Positions 36,259 through 45,072 of a DNA stretch of 64,000 nucleotides are shown in pieces. Origin of the DNA: Staphylococcus caprae (GTDB taxonomy: Bacteria; Bacillota; Bacilli; Staphylococcales; Staphylococcaceae); assembly GCF_002902725.1 (NCBI RefSeq), contig NZ_PPRT01000072.1, positions 8,144 to 72,143 on the forward strand. Reading direction: 5' to 3'. The translations under genes and the position numbers were made by a program. Each line of letters opens with the position of its first letter. Within the stretch, counting starts at the first letter, position 1. The notes beneath the pieces were generated by a model. That model was not told the origin of the DNA. It saw nothing but the letters and a program-made list of their open reading frames with translations, and searched no databases.

Positions 36259-36620
36259 GATAGACGACCTCCAACTTTAACGCCTAGATAACAAAGTATA
36301 ATTCCTAAAATGTAACTTGTTAATCCATAAGTGAAGAGCATGATAAAATGCTGATGATCAAATAGTTGTACAAGTTCAAATTGAAAAGTAGAAAAAGTAG
36401 TTAATGCGCCTAGGAAACCAGTGGTAATTGCCTTTTTAACGAGGGGATATCTCTGAAATAGAGAAATAGCTAAGGTACCAATCAGTCCCATTAAAAAAGC
36501 ACCTGTAAGGTTGGCTATCAATGTGCCAATCGGTAATGATGATCCTTCACTGATTATTGAGAGGCCATAACGCAAAAGTGCGCCAAACGCACCACCAATA
36601 AATACATATAAATATTGCAT
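36255..36620 (-). CDS. crcB: CrcB/FluC fluoride channel subunit (paralogue)
   Basis: A 121-aa four-helix protein with [26 protein letters not shown] and [15 protein letters not shown]. It is first in the two-gene operon; the ATG overlap with the next gene implies coupled translation and matched stoichiometry. The two copies are divergent paralogues, as expected for an obligate heterodimer. Confidence 0.93.
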   Translation of the reverse strand: MQYLYVFIGGAFGALLRYGLSIISEGSSLPIGTLIANLTGAFLMGLIGTLAISLFQRYPLVKKAITTGFLGALTTFSTFQFELVQLFDHQHFIMLFTYGLTSYILGIILCYLGVKVGGRLS

Positions 36621-36717
36621 CGCAAATCACCTTAATATAAATTTGATATCTTTTTAACCATTTTCATAAAAGTCATTATCTTCACAATAACTATTAGATT
36701 TAGCTATAAAGTCGTTA

Positions 36718-37026
36718 CTATTTAAAAATAAAACCAAAAGTATGTAACGAAGATAGGATATGAAAAATAATAACAATAAAAATGATTAACGGTAAGAGTC
36801 TACTCGCTACTTTAATCCAATCTGTGCTTTCTCTAGAATGTTTAATTGATTTATCTGCAAAAATGATAGATAAAATTAAAATAATAATATTTACTAGTGT
36901 TGTAGCAACCATTATTTTCATAAATGAATTGAAAATATGACTTAATAAAGTATTATTAGTGTTAAAAAAGAAACTAATAATAATCATTAGCAAACTCAAG
37001 TAAAAGTATTTTTTTGAACGTGCCAT
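36718..37026 (-). CDS. Small membrane protein, unknown function
   Basis: A 102-aa hydrophobic protein with about three membrane segments (9-25, 36-57, 76-96) and a short charged loop (ADKSIKHSRESTDW). The ATG follows AAGGAGGCAACTT on the minus strand, a strong site. It is 97 bases upstream of the crcB pair on the same strand and could be transcribed with it, but nothing links it to fluoride. Family not recognised. Confidence 0.6.
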   Translation of the reverse strand: MARSKKYFYLSLLMIIISFFFNTNNTLLSHIFNSFMKIMVATTLVNIIILILSIIFADKSIKHSRESTDWIKVASRLLPLIIFIVIIFHILSSLHTFGFIFK

Positions 37027-37318
37027 AAGTTGCCTCCTTGATTAACATCATTACAATATACTATCACATTTTAAGAAGATGAGAATAGTAAAACTCATTT
37101 TATAACAATAAATTTATTTGATGCACTTTTTTATAAACTGCGATTTCTAGGCAAATTATTCGCTTACATCATTTACGCATGTTATAAATATGTTATAAAG
37201 TTCTATGACTCAACGTGATAATAAGAATTCTATTTACTTTGTAAGTATACATATAGATATGAGTTTCATTTACATATAGATTATCGTTTTGAGCGTAATG
37301 TTTAGGAGGAATAGCGAA

Positions 37319-38032
37319 ATGGCGAAATTAAATGTAGAAGTTTTTGCGGATGGCGCAGACATCGAAGAAATGAAGGCAGCGTACGCTAACAAACAAGTTG
37401 ATGGATTTACTACGAATCCTAGTTTAATGGCTAAAGCAGGTGTTACAGATTATAAAACATTTGCTGAAGAAGCGGTTAAAGCAATTCCAGATGCATCCAT
37501 TTCATTTGAAGTCTTTGCAGATGATTTAGAAACAATGGAAAAAGAAGCAGAAATTTTAAAACAATATGGTGATAATGTATTCGTTAAAATACCAATTGTT
37601 ACCACAAAAGGGGAGTCCACTCTTCCACTAATTAAGAAATTATCTGCGGACAATGTGAGATTAAACGTTACTGCTGTTTATACAATTGAACAAGTTAAAG
37701 CTATTACAGATGCTGTCACTGAGGGCGTCCCAACTTATGTGTCTGTATTTGCCGGTAGAATTGCAGATACAGGGGTAGATCCACTTCCTTTAATGAAAGA
37801 ATCAGTTGAAGTGACACATAGTAAAAAAGGCGTAAAATTACTTTGGGCTAGCTGTCGTGAAGTGATTAATGTGATACAAGCTGACGAAATCGGTGCAGAT
37901 ATCATCACATGTCCAGCTGACGTCGTTAAGAAAGTTAACACTAACTTAGGACGTGACATCGAAGAACTTTCAGTGGATACTGTTAAAGGGTTTGCGAAAG
38001 ATATTCAAAGTTCAGGACTTTCTATTCTTTAA
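37319..38032 (+). CDS. tal: Transaldolase-family protein (TalA/FSA type)
   Basis: A 237-aa (beta/alpha)8 enzyme of the small transaldolase/fructose-6-phosphate aldolase group, with GFTTNPSLMAKAG at the N-terminus and the Schiff-base lysine in VFVKIPIV. It probably links pentose phosphates to glycolysis; whether it acts as transaldolase or aldolase is not decided by sequence. The open frame extends to 37289, but TAGGAGGA at 37303-37310 fixes ATG 37319. A terminator follows. Confidence 0.9.
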   Translation: MAKLNVEVFADGADIEEMKAAYANKQVDGFTTNPSLMAKAGVTDYKTFAEEAVKAIPDASISFEVFADDLETMEKEAEILKQYGDNVFVKIPIVTTKGESTLPLIKKLSADNVRLNVTAVYTIEQVKAITDAVTEGVPTYVSVFAGRIADTGVDPLPLMKESVEVTHSKKGVKLLWASCREVINVIQADEIGADIITCPADVVKKVNTNLGRDIEELSVDTVKGFAKDIQSSGLSIL

Positions 38033-38051
38033 ATATTTGATAAAAATACGG

Positions 38052-38095
38052 AAAAGCAATCGAGTATGAATTTAACTTTCTCGATTGCTTTTTTA
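38052..38095 (+). terminator. Intrinsic terminator after the transaldolase gene
   Basis: AAAGCAATCGAG pairs with CTCGATTGCTTT, followed by TTT. Confidence 0.9.
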
Positions 38096-38189
38096 ATTTG
38101 TAGAGTCAATTAAGTGATAATTGAAACCTTTTTATAATTAATATATGATTTATAGAAAATGAGAAATATTGAGGAGCGAACTCCAAAAA

Positions 38190-38633
38190 ATGAACAAAAA
38201 TAAATTCACAGAAAAAGTTCAGAAACAATTATGGTTCTTAAATCGAAAAGAAAAGGACCAATTGAAGCAAAAATTAAATGCTTTAGATGAAAATCAAAAT
38301 GTTGATTTTAATAAACCGATTAAATTCTCTAATCAATATTTAAAGGACTTTGTATTCAAGGAGAAAACAATGTCTTCTGGAAAGATATTCATGTTGCTTA
38401 TTGGGATTGTATTGGCTTATGCAGTCTTACTAGGATTATTTTTATTAGGTTTAATTACAAGTTTAGCTGCGGTGCATTATTTTATAAATCCTAAAGTAGC
38501 ATTATCTAGTATTGTTGTAGTGCTCATTATTGTGGTGGCGATTATAATAATGATTCTAAGTCTGTATTGGATTAAAATAGCTACCGCATTGTTTACGAAG
38601 AAATTACTCGAATTGAAGTTTAATAAAAGCTAG
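38190..38633 (+). CDS. Small membrane protein with HAAS-like N-terminus
   Basis: A 147-aa protein with a soluble basic N-terminal helical part (about 1-58; FLNRKEKDQLKQKLNALDEN resembles HAAS/DUF1700 helices) and two strongly hydrophobic segments (about 66-92 and 107-132). The reading open from 38169 has no start-site support, while the ATG at 38190 has GAGGAGCG upstream. Its 3' end overlaps the ComK-like gene by 14 bases, tail to tail. Function unknown. Confidence 0.65.
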   Translation: MNKNKFTEKVQKQLWFLNRKEKDQLKQKLNALDENQNVDFNKPIKFSNQYLKDFVFKEKTMSSGKIFMLLIGIVLAYAVLLGLFLLGLITSLAAVHYFINPKVALSSIVVVLIIVVAIIIMILSLYWIKIATALFTKKLLELKFNKS

Positions 38634-39063
38634 TTTTTTCAATGATTTGTCCGAGGGCGAGGCTTTCTTGCCATTTTTTAGTGACTAGGGTATAAGGTAT
38701 ATCAATACTAAGTGTTGTTGAATTTTCAAAAATAATGATTGTAGCATTAACAGAAGAATGAATACCTATGATTTTACGTGCGTTAATAAAATACTTTATT
38801 GACGCGCGTTTTTGCGTAATTGGAAATAAAATCGTGTCGTTATCTATAAAGATAGGGATAAGCTTATTAATGTTTAGAACTCTCTTAGCTCGTGCATTTT
38901 GTACTTGTAAAGAGGTGTGATTGAGTTCGAGAATATAATTTATCAATTTATGAGGAGGAAAAGGTAAAGTCATCTCAAAATTTGCGTATTGAATATCTGT
39001 AGCTATATTCGTCGAGATAGCAGTTTTTAAATAGAGGAGATTATACGTAGATAGTGATTTCAT
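38620..39063 (-). CDS. ComK-family protein adjacent to sigS
   Basis: A 147-aa protein with the ComK-type block FIDNDTILFPITQKRASIKYFINARKI followed by TTLSIDIPYTLVTKKWQESLA, matching the core of the Bacillus competence regulator but lacking its C-terminal extension. It begins 13 bases after sigS, so the two form an operon; S. aureus has a small gene (ecfX) in the same position. AAAGGA is too near the upstream ATG (39072), so 39063 is chosen. DNA binding is inferred from family only. Confidence 0.72.
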   Translation of the reverse strand: MKSLSTYNLLYLKTAISTNIATDIQYANFEMTLPFPPHKLINYILELNHTSLQVQNARAKRVLNINKLIPIFIDNDTILFPITQKRASIKYFINARKIIGIHSSVNATIIIFENSTTLSIDIPYTLVTKKWQESLALGQIIEKTSFY

Positions 39064-39076
39064 GATGTTCATTCCT

Positions 39077-39553
39077 TTATAAATAATTAAATTTACTTAA
39101 ACATTTATGTCGAGTATGGGCTTTTATTCTTTTAATTGTTGTTTTTGATAAATGCATGATTTGTGCAATTTCATATTGTTTGTAGCCTTGAAGGTGTAAT
39201 GAGAGCCAGCGTTTTTCTTGGGGATTAAGATGAAGTGTAATATCTTCTAAATGTAAATTGAAATCGTTGAGGACAGTTGAGGGTTCTTGAAAAGATTCTG
39301 TTGTATAGGTGGAACCCATCATTTCCATTCTATAACTTTCTTTTCTAAAAATGTCGATTAAATAATACTTTAATCTAACGAAAAGATATGTGTGTAGCAC
39401 TGAAGCCTTTTGATTGTCATAGTCTAAAATGAGTTCCCACATTTTAATAAGTAAGAGTTGATAAAATTCATCATAATTATAAGTGATTTGATAGCTTTTT
39501 AACAAATGATGAATGATTTTATTATATTTTTCGTAAGCTAGGTCAAATTCCAT
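39077..39553 (-). CDS. sigS: Sigma factor SigS (ECF-like)
   Basis: A 158-aa sigma-70 family protein with a region-2 segment (YDEFYQLLLIKMWELI...LHTYLFVRLKYYLIDIFRKES) and a region-4 helix-turn-helix (LQGYKQYEIAQIMHLSKTTIKRIKAHTRHK). It matches S. aureus SigS, a stress and virulence sigma factor. There is no anti-sigma-like gene next to it; a ComK-like gene follows instead. The ATG follows AGGAGTACACAAC. The promoter was not resolved in the 200 bases upstream. Confidence 0.88.
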   Translation of the reverse strand: MEFDLAYEKYNKIIHHLLKSYQITYNYDEFYQLLLIKMWELILDYDNQKASVLHTYLFVRLKYYLIDIFRKESYRMEMMGSTYTTESFQEPSTVLNDFNLHLEDITLHLNPQEKRWLSLHLQGYKQYEIAQIMHLSKTTIKRIKAHTRHKCLSKFNYL

Positions 39554-39761
39554 GTTGTGTACTCCTATTTATGTACATAAATGTTATTTCCGGATAAATA
39601 GAAGTTAACTTAAATTATAAAAATTATCATTTGCGTAATTTTCAAATAAGGTGTTAAATAGTAACCATAGACTTAATAAAACTAAAATATTTAACATGAA
39701 AATGACTGTAAAATAACAATTCGACATAAATAAATTCTGATAAATATTAAGGGAGGTAAAC

Positions 39762-39980
39762 ATGGATTACGCACACTTAAACTTAGAACACTTTTTCGCA
39801 CGTAATGATGATTTAGATGTGATTAGAGATCGTTCTGATTTCGTAATGATTAATAACTTTACGAATGAAATGAAATATCGTGATGGGGAGATCGAGGGAA
39901 CGATTGATTTAAATCAATATTATTATAAAAATCGTTCTCAAGCAGCAAGCTTCATCATGATGGAATATAAAAAATCATAA
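39762..39980 (+). CDS. Conserved 72-aa protein, unknown function
   Basis: A 72-aa soluble, acidic protein with an aromatic-rich C-terminal part (YYYKNRSQAASFIMMEYKKS). The ATG at 39762 follows GGGAGGTAAAC, a strong site, so it is almost certainly translated. It is divergent from sigS and precedes sagB by 314 bases. No domain or motif is recognised. Confidence 0.65.
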   Translation: MDYAHLNLEHFFARNDDLDVIRDRSDFVMINNFTNEMKYRDGEIEGTIDLNQYYYKNRSQAASFIMMEYKKS

Positions 39981-40294
39981 TCTAATTGTAATAAAATCGA
40001 GGTAACTTATCGTCATTAAATGATATTCTGAACTTTAGTTTCACTGTTTATAGAACCAATTGATAGACTGATTTCTACATTATATATGTTGATAGAAATG
40101 CATGTTTAAAGGACTATTATTAATGATGATCAAGTAAGACCTCTATTTTTATATAAAGTTTCAATTTTATTACTTTTTATTTATGAATTTGTAACAATAC
40201 TAATATAAAATTGTGAATCCGAATCAATAATGTTAAACTTTATTATCGTAATGAAATTGAATAGTTTAACAACAATGACCTAAGAGGTGTGAAT
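39981..40294. other. AT-rich intergenic region before sagB
   Basis: No ORF with a plausible ribosome site, tRNA or strong hairpin is visible. It must include the sagB promoter; no clear -35/-10 pair stands out. AAGAGGTG at 40283-40289 is the sagB ribosome site. Confidence 0.45.
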
Positions 40295-41146
40295 ATGATT
40301 AAGCACAAAAAGGGCTCTATTACTTCTATAATAGGACTACTTATAGTATTCGTTGTTGCTGCTTTTATTTTCTTTTCAATGATTTCTGATCAAATTTTCT
40401 TTAAACATGTGAAATCACAAGAGAAAGTAGTTAAGTTGGATAAAACTTTAGATAAAGCAGCAAAGAAACAAATACATAATTATACGAGCCAACAAGTATC
40501 TAATAAGAATAACAATGCTTGGCGAGATGCATCTGATACTGAAATCAAAACAGCAATGGATAGTAGTAAATTCATTGATAATGACAAACAAAAATATCAA
40601 TTTTTAGATTTATCAAAATACCAAGGTATCGATAAAAATAGAATTAAACGTATGTTGTTTGATAGACCAGTTTTATTAGAACATACTGATGACTTTATTA
40701 ATGCAGCGAAAGCCAAACATGTGAATGAAGTTTACCTTATTTCTCACGCGCTTTTAGAGACTGGGGCAGCGAAAAGTGAACTTGCAAAAGGTGTAGAAAT
40801 AGACGGTAAGAAATACTATAACTTCTACGGTGTAGGCGCGTTAGATAGTGATCCTATCAAAACGGGAGCTCAATACGCTAAAAAACATGGTTGGGATACA
40901 CCTCAAAAAGCCATTTACGGCGGAGCGGATTTCATTCATAAACATTTCTTGTCACATGAAGACCAAGATACGTTATATAGTATGAGATGGAACCCTAAAA
41001 ATCCTGGTGAACACCAGTACGCAACTGATATTAAATGGGCAGAAAGTAATGCCAGTATCATTGCTGATTTCTATAAAAACATGAAAACTGAAGGTAAATA
41101 CTTCAAGTTATATGTTTATAAAGATGACAAAGAACATCAAAAGTAA
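40295..41146 (+). CDS. sagB: SagB: membrane-anchored endo-beta-N-acetylglucosaminidase
   Basis: A 283-aa protein with a single N-terminal membrane anchor (about 11-30), a linker, and a glucosaminidase domain (about 125-275) with catalytic Glu in SHALLETG (E155) and NFYGVGALD. SagB cuts nascent peptidoglycan and sets strand length at the outer face of the membrane, working with the CPBP protein LyrA/SpdC in S. aureus; lyrA is not in this window. The ATG at 40295 is preferred over GTG 40289, which lies in the ribosome site. It ends at a strong terminator. Confidence 0.9.
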   Translation: MIKHKKGSITSIIGLLIVFVVAAFIFFSMISDQIFFKHVKSQEKVVKLDKTLDKAAKKQIHNYTSQQVSNKNNNAWRDASDTEIKTAMDSSKFIDNDKQKYQFLDLSKYQGIDKNRIKRMLFDRPVLLEHTDDFINAAKAKHVNEVYLISHALLETGAAKSELAKGVEIDGKKYYNFYGVGALDSDPIKTGAQYAKKHGWDTPQKAIYGGADFIHKHFLSHEDQDTLYSMRWNPKNPGEHQYATDIKWAESNASIIADFYKNMKTEGKYFKLYVYKDDKEHQK

Positions 41147-41160
41147 ACGATGAAATGAAT

Positions 41161-41209
41161 AAAGCATCACTATTAAGATAAGTTAACCTTGATAGTGATG
41201 CTTTTTCTA
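41161..41209 (+). terminator. Intrinsic terminator after sagB
   Basis: AAAGCATCACTATT pairs with GATAGTGATGCTTT, followed by TTC; the loop contains AAGATAAGTTAACCTT, also partly paired. Confidence 0.85.
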
Positions 41210-41242
41210 ATTCATGTCGAATATGCATTATAAATGAGAAAA

Positions 41243-41320
41243 TTATTTAGCTTTATTTTTGTTAGTGAACCATGCGAATAAAACAATAAATACGATAATG
41301 ATTTTAGTAATTAATTTCAT
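41243..41320 (-). CDS. 25-aa hydrophobic peptide, candidate small membrane protein
   Basis: On the minus strand an ATG at 41320 follows TGAGGTGAAAAT and opens a 25-codon frame, MKLITKIIIVFIVLFAWFTN followed by KNKAK: one membrane helix flanked by lysines. An extended -10 (TGC-TAAAAT, 41341-41349 read on the minus strand) lies just upstream, giving a short leader. It converges on the sagB terminator. No family is recognised. Support is the ribosome site, promoter and clean small frame only. Confidence 0.45.
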   Translation of the reverse strand: MKLITKIIIVFIVLFAWFTNKNKAK

Positions 41321-41463
41321 ATTTTCACCTCAGTAAAATGATTTTAGCATATCTTTTAAAGATTAAAAGTAGTTAGATAAGGATATGTTAATAGGGAGTC
41401 AATGTTTAGATCGTTTAAACACATTCATAAAAGAAGCGAATACATAGATAGAAGGTTGATAAA

Positions 41464-42954
41464 ATGCGTGTAGCAATTATTGGGATGGGAACAGCTGGCG
41501 TGAGTGTCTTGCGACAACTCGTTAAACATGAAGAATTCTCAAAATTAAAAGTAGATGTTTATGATGATGAAAAAAATATGGGACAAGGCGTTCCGTTTCA
41601 AAATGATAGTAGTGAATTATTAATTAATATGCCATCCAAAAAGATGAGTTTAAATTTAGATGATGATGAAGAATTCTGGAAATGGTATCAAAACCAAAAT
41701 GATTTTGAATTTCAAAACCCACAATATCTACCAAGATTTGTTTTTGGTCATTATATGAAATCATATTTATCACAATATGACGAGCAATATGAGAATTTAA
41801 CAATTATTAATGATAAAGTACAGGAAATATTTACTAATTCCGATGTGGATGATACAAAATTGAAGTATTATGTCTGTACATGTGAAGATGATAAGGAATG
41901 GAGAGAGTATGACTATTTATTTTTAACATTCGGGACCTTTAGCTACCATGATCCTTATCATCTAAAAGGTAAAAAAGGATTTATTAAAACACCATATCCT
42001 ACATATAATACATTAGACGATGTGGAAGATTCAGATAGAATCGCTATTGTAGGAACTGGATTGGCAAGTTTAGATGTTGTGAGATATGTTACAGCGCATC
42101 ACCCTAATTTACCTATAACGATGACAAGTCGCTCAGCGTCTTTGCCTAGTGTAAGAGGGAAGATGATAGACATTCAATTCACGCATTTAACGAAAGACCA
42201 TTTTAATGGTATTAAGGAAAATCATTACGGGAATGTTCCATTGGATCAAGCAGTAGCATTGTTCTTGAAAGAGTGTGAGGATTATGGCATTGATTTTCAA
42301 AAATTAATCCATCGTCGTACTGGAAATCACATTCAAGATTTGAAGTATGATTTAGAGCATGAAACTGAAATGGGGATATTCCAAAGTATTATCGAATATT
42401 TGAAAGAAAATTTAAATTGGATTTGGAATAGTTTAAGTGTTAAAGATCAAGAGGAATTTAATCGTAAATATACTAAGATGATACAATTGAACTCAAATCC
42501 AATGCCACCTCGAACAGCGAAGTTATTAATTCAATTAATTCAAAAAGGTGAGCTTGAAATTAAAAAGAATTTACATGATGTGCAACACAATAATAATCAA
42601 TTTTACTTGATGTTTAATGATGATTCACAGCGCACTGAAGCCTTTGATATTGTCATCAACGCAACAGGTTCTAAGACACACTTAGAACAGTTAGATGAAG
42701 ATGATCAATTAGTGTTAAATCTTGAAAATCGACAAATCGTACAACGCCATTCGATGGGTGGAATACAAATTATTCCTGAAACCAATCAAGTGATTAGTCC
42801 GCGATATGGTACTTTGACAAATGTGATTGCAATTGGACAAATGACGAATGGTGTCAATAAACTTCGAAATGGGGTTAAAATGATTGTTGGTCAAGTGGTC
42901 AATACAGTATCTCAATTATATTTAACTCAAAAAGAAATGGATAAAAAAGAGTAG
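41464..42954 (+). CDS. FAD/NAD(P)-binding protein (NAD_binding_9-type)
   Basis: A 496-aa protein starting with a Rossmann FAD motif (VAIIGMGTAGVSVLRQL) and carrying an internal second nucleotide motif (IAIVGTGLASLDVVRYV, about 197-213). It belongs to the FAD-NAD(P)-binding group found across staphylococci, of unknown substrate. The ATG at 41464 follows AGAAGGTTGATAA, a moderate ribosome site. It lies alone upstream of the riboflavin operon; no sequence feature links the two beyond proximity. Confidence 0.78.
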   Translation: MRVAIIGMGTAGVSVLRQLVKHEEFSKLKVDVYDDEKNMGQGVPFQNDSSELLINMPSKKMSLNLDDDEEFWKWYQNQNDFEFQNPQYLPRFVFGHYMKSYLSQYDEQYENLTIINDKVQEIFTNSDVDDTKLKYYVCTCEDDKEWREYDYLFLTFGTFSYHDPYHLKGKKGFIKTPYPTYNTLDDVEDSDRIAIVGTGLASLDVVRYVTAHHPNLPITMTSRSASLPSVRGKMIDIQFTHLTKDHFNGIKENHYGNVPLDQAVALFLKECEDYGIDFQKLIHRRTGNHIQDLKYDLEHETEMGIFQSIIEYLKENLNWIWNSLSVKDQEEFNRKYTKMIQLNSNPMPPRTAKLLIQLIQKGELEIKKNLHDVQHNNNQFYLMFNDDSQRTEAFDIVINATGSKTHLEQLDEDDQLVLNLENRQIVQRHSMGGIQIIPETNQVISPRYGTLTNVIAIGQMTNGVNKLRNGVKMIVGQVVNTVSQLYLTQKEMDKKE

Positions 42955-43095
42955 AACCATTTCCAAAGTATAAAATTTCACAATTAATTGAGCTTGATTA
43001 AAGCGACTAAATTGAGTTTTCAAAATAATTATAGTACCATTTAACTTGTAGTAATAAACTACAATCACTCAATTAACCAATAACAATTTCATAGC

Positions 43096-43225
43096 ATTCT
43101 TTCGGGGCAGGGTGTAATTCCCAACCGGCAGTAAATTAAGCCTGCGACCTGCTAACACATAATGTTAGTGGCTGATCTAGTGAGAATCTAGAGCCGACAG
43201 TTAAAGTCTGGATGGGAGAAAGAAT
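43096..43225 (+). ncRNA. FMN riboswitch (RFN element)
   Basis: P1 is ATTCTTTC (43096-43103) with GAAAGAAT (43218-43225). The conserved core GGGGCAGGGTGTAATTCCC, ACCGGCAGTAAA, GCCTGCGACC, GTGAGAATCTAGAGCCGACAG and GGATGGGAGAA occur in order. It controls ribD-ribE-ribBA-ribH. Confidence 0.97.
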
Positions 43226-43259
43226 AACAACTATCGACAAACACTAAAAAAGTGTAACG

Positions 43260-43307
43260 ATAAGCCAATTTGTATCAGTATGTCTTCTGACATGCAAATC
43301 GGCTTAT
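43260..43307 (+). promoter_or_regulatory. Strong hairpin in the FMN riboswitch expression platform
   Basis: ATAAGCCAATTTG (43260-43272) pairs with CAAATCGGCTTAT (43295-43307) around an inner TGTC/GACA stem. It lacks a T run, so it is not itself a terminator and may be an antiterminator or spacer element. Confidence 0.6.
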
Positions 43308-43325
43308 TTAAAGATATACAAGTCT

Positions 43326-43360
43326 CCTTATGCCTTTTACATTGGTATAAGGTTTTTTTA
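43326..43360 (+). terminator. Riboswitch-associated terminator before ribD
   Basis: CCTTATGCC (43326-43334) pairs with GGTATAAGG (43344-43352), followed by seven T, just before the ribD ribosome site at 43367. Confidence 0.85.
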
Positions 43361-43378
43361 TTTTATTGAGGTGATAAA

Positions 43379-44422
43379 TTGAGTCGATTTATGAATTATG
43401 CCATTCAACTTGCACAAATGGTTGATGGCCAAACAGGTATAAATCCACCAGTAGGATCTGTTGTAGTTAAGGATGGTAGAATCGTTGGTTTAGGAGCTCA
43501 TCTGAAAAAGGGTGACAAGCATGCGGAAGTTCAAGCGTTGGATATGGCTGGACAAGCTGCAAAAGACGCTACGATTTACGTTTCTTTAGAACCGTGTACG
43601 CATCATGGTTCAACACCACCATGTGTTGATAAAATTATCGAATTTGGTATTAAAAAAGTCATATACGCGGTAAAAGACACAACGTTAGTTTCTAAAGGCG
43701 ATGAAATTCTGAAAGAAGCAGGTATTGAAGTTGAATTTCAATTCAATGAAGATGCTGCTGAACTTTATAAAGATTTCTTTCCAGCTAAAAGGAAGGGCAT
43801 ACCTGAATTAACTGTTAAAGTTTCATCAAGTCTCGATGGCAAACAAGCCACTGATTTAGATGAAAGTAAATGGATCACAAATAAAGAAGTTAAAGAAGAT
43901 GTGTATCGACTGCGTCATGAACATGATGCGGTAGTAACTGGTCGAAAAACAATCGAAGCAGACGACCCCTTATATACGACTAGGGTGCCAGATGGTAAAA
44001 ATCCGATAAGGGTGATACTATCGAAAACGGGAGATATCAATTTTGAACATCAGTTATTTAAAGATACAACTTCACAAATTTGGATTTATACTGAAAATGA
44101 AAAATTAAAAAATAACGATAAACATATAGAAATCATATATATGCAAGAATGCGAAACGACAGAAATATTAAAAGATTTATATCGCAGAGGTATTGGCAAA
44201 CTGCTAGTCGAGGCAGGACCAAATATTACTTCACAATTTCTCCAATCTGATCATTTAAATGAACTTATTCTCTATTTAGCCCCGAAATTAATAGGTGGTT
44301 CAGGTAAACATCAATTTTTCAAAACGGATGAAGTTATTGATTTACCAGAAGCTACGCAATTTGAAATTGTTTATTCCAAGTTAATTAATCAAAATATTAA
44401 ATTGAAACTACGAAAGAAGTGA
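43379..44422 (+). CDS. ribD: Bifunctional riboflavin deaminase/reductase
   Basis: RibD deaminates and then reduces the early pyrimidine intermediate of riboflavin synthesis. This 347-aa protein has an N-terminal zinc deaminase domain (HAEVQAL and PCTHHGSTPPC zinc ligands) and a C-terminal DHFR-like reductase (about 150-345; VKVSSSLDGKQA). The start is TTG at 43379 after TGAGGTGA. It is first in the FMN-riboswitch operon; ribE starts 6 bases after its stop. Confidence 0.96.
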   Translation: MSRFMNYAIQLAQMVDGQTGINPPVGSVVVKDGRIVGLGAHLKKGDKHAEVQALDMAGQAAKDATIYVSLEPCTHHGSTPPCVDKIIEFGIKKVIYAVKDTTLVSKGDEILKEAGIEVEFQFNEDAAELYKDFFPAKRKGIPELTVKVSSSLDGKQATDLDESKWITNKEVKEDVYRLRHEHDAVVTGRKTIEADDPLYTTRVPDGKNPIRVILSKTGDINFEHQLFKDTTSQIWIYTENEKLKNNDKHIEIIYMQECETTEILKDLYRRGIGKLLVEAGPNITSQFLQSDHLNELILYLAPKLIGGSGKHQFFKTDEVIDLPEATQFEIVYSKLINQNIKLKLRKK

Positions 44423-44428
44423 ATAGGC

Positions 44429-45061
44429 ATGTTTACAGGTATCGTTGAAGAAATTGGTACCGTTAAACAAGTTCGCACCCAACAGTCAGTAAGAACATTA
44501 GAAATTAGTGCTAAACAAATTTTAGAAGATATGCATATTGGTGATTCTATTAGCGTCAACGGTGCATGTTTAACTGTCATTGATTTCAATGATTCAACTT
44601 TTTCTGTACAGGTGATTAAAGGTACGGAAAATAAAACCTACTTAGCTGACGTACAACGACATTCTGAAGTCAACCTTGAAAGAGCCATGAGTGGTAAGGG
44701 TCGATTCGGAGGACATTTTGTCTTAGGTCATGTGGATGAACTTGGAACAATTTCTAAAATTAATGAAACAGCTAACTCAAAAATCATTTCAATTAAAACT
44801 TCGAAAAATATATTGAATCAAATGGTAAAACAAGGTTCTATCACTGTCGATGGAGTCAGTTTAACAGTATTTGATCTTCATGAAACGACCTTTGATATTC
44901 ATCTTATTCCTGAGACACGAAAGTCAACGATATTATCAGGAAAGAAAGTAGGCGATGCTGTTCATTTAGAAACAGACGTCCTTTTCAAATATGTAGAGAA
45001 TATCATGAATAATAAGAAGAGCGAACTTACTGAAGATAAATTACGTGCATTTGGTTTTTAG
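44429..45061 (+). CDS. ribE: Riboflavin synthase alpha chain
   Basis: RibE dismutates two lumazines to riboflavin. The 210-aa protein shows the internal duplication of the family: MFTGIVEEIGTV at the start of repeat one and GHVDELGTIS at the start of repeat two (about 100), each with a SV(N/D)G.(C/S)LTV motif. It lies between ribD and ribBA with 6- and 11-base gaps. Confidence 0.96.
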   Translation: MFTGIVEEIGTVKQVRTQQSVRTLEISAKQILEDMHIGDSISVNGACLTVIDFNDSTFSVQVIKGTENKTYLADVQRHSEVNLERAMSGKGRFGGHFVLGHVDELGTISKINETANSKIISIKTSKNILNQMVKQGSITVDGVSLTVFDLHETTFDIHLIPETRKSTILSGKKVGDAVHLETDVLFKYVENIMNNKKSELTEDKLRAFGF

Positions 45062-45072
45062 GAGGAATTCAC

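Noticed and set aside
36621..36717. Fluoride riboswitch between the crcB pair and the upstream membrane-protein gene
   Set aside because: Searched by eye for the conserved fluoride-aptamer core; none of its blocks could be recognised.
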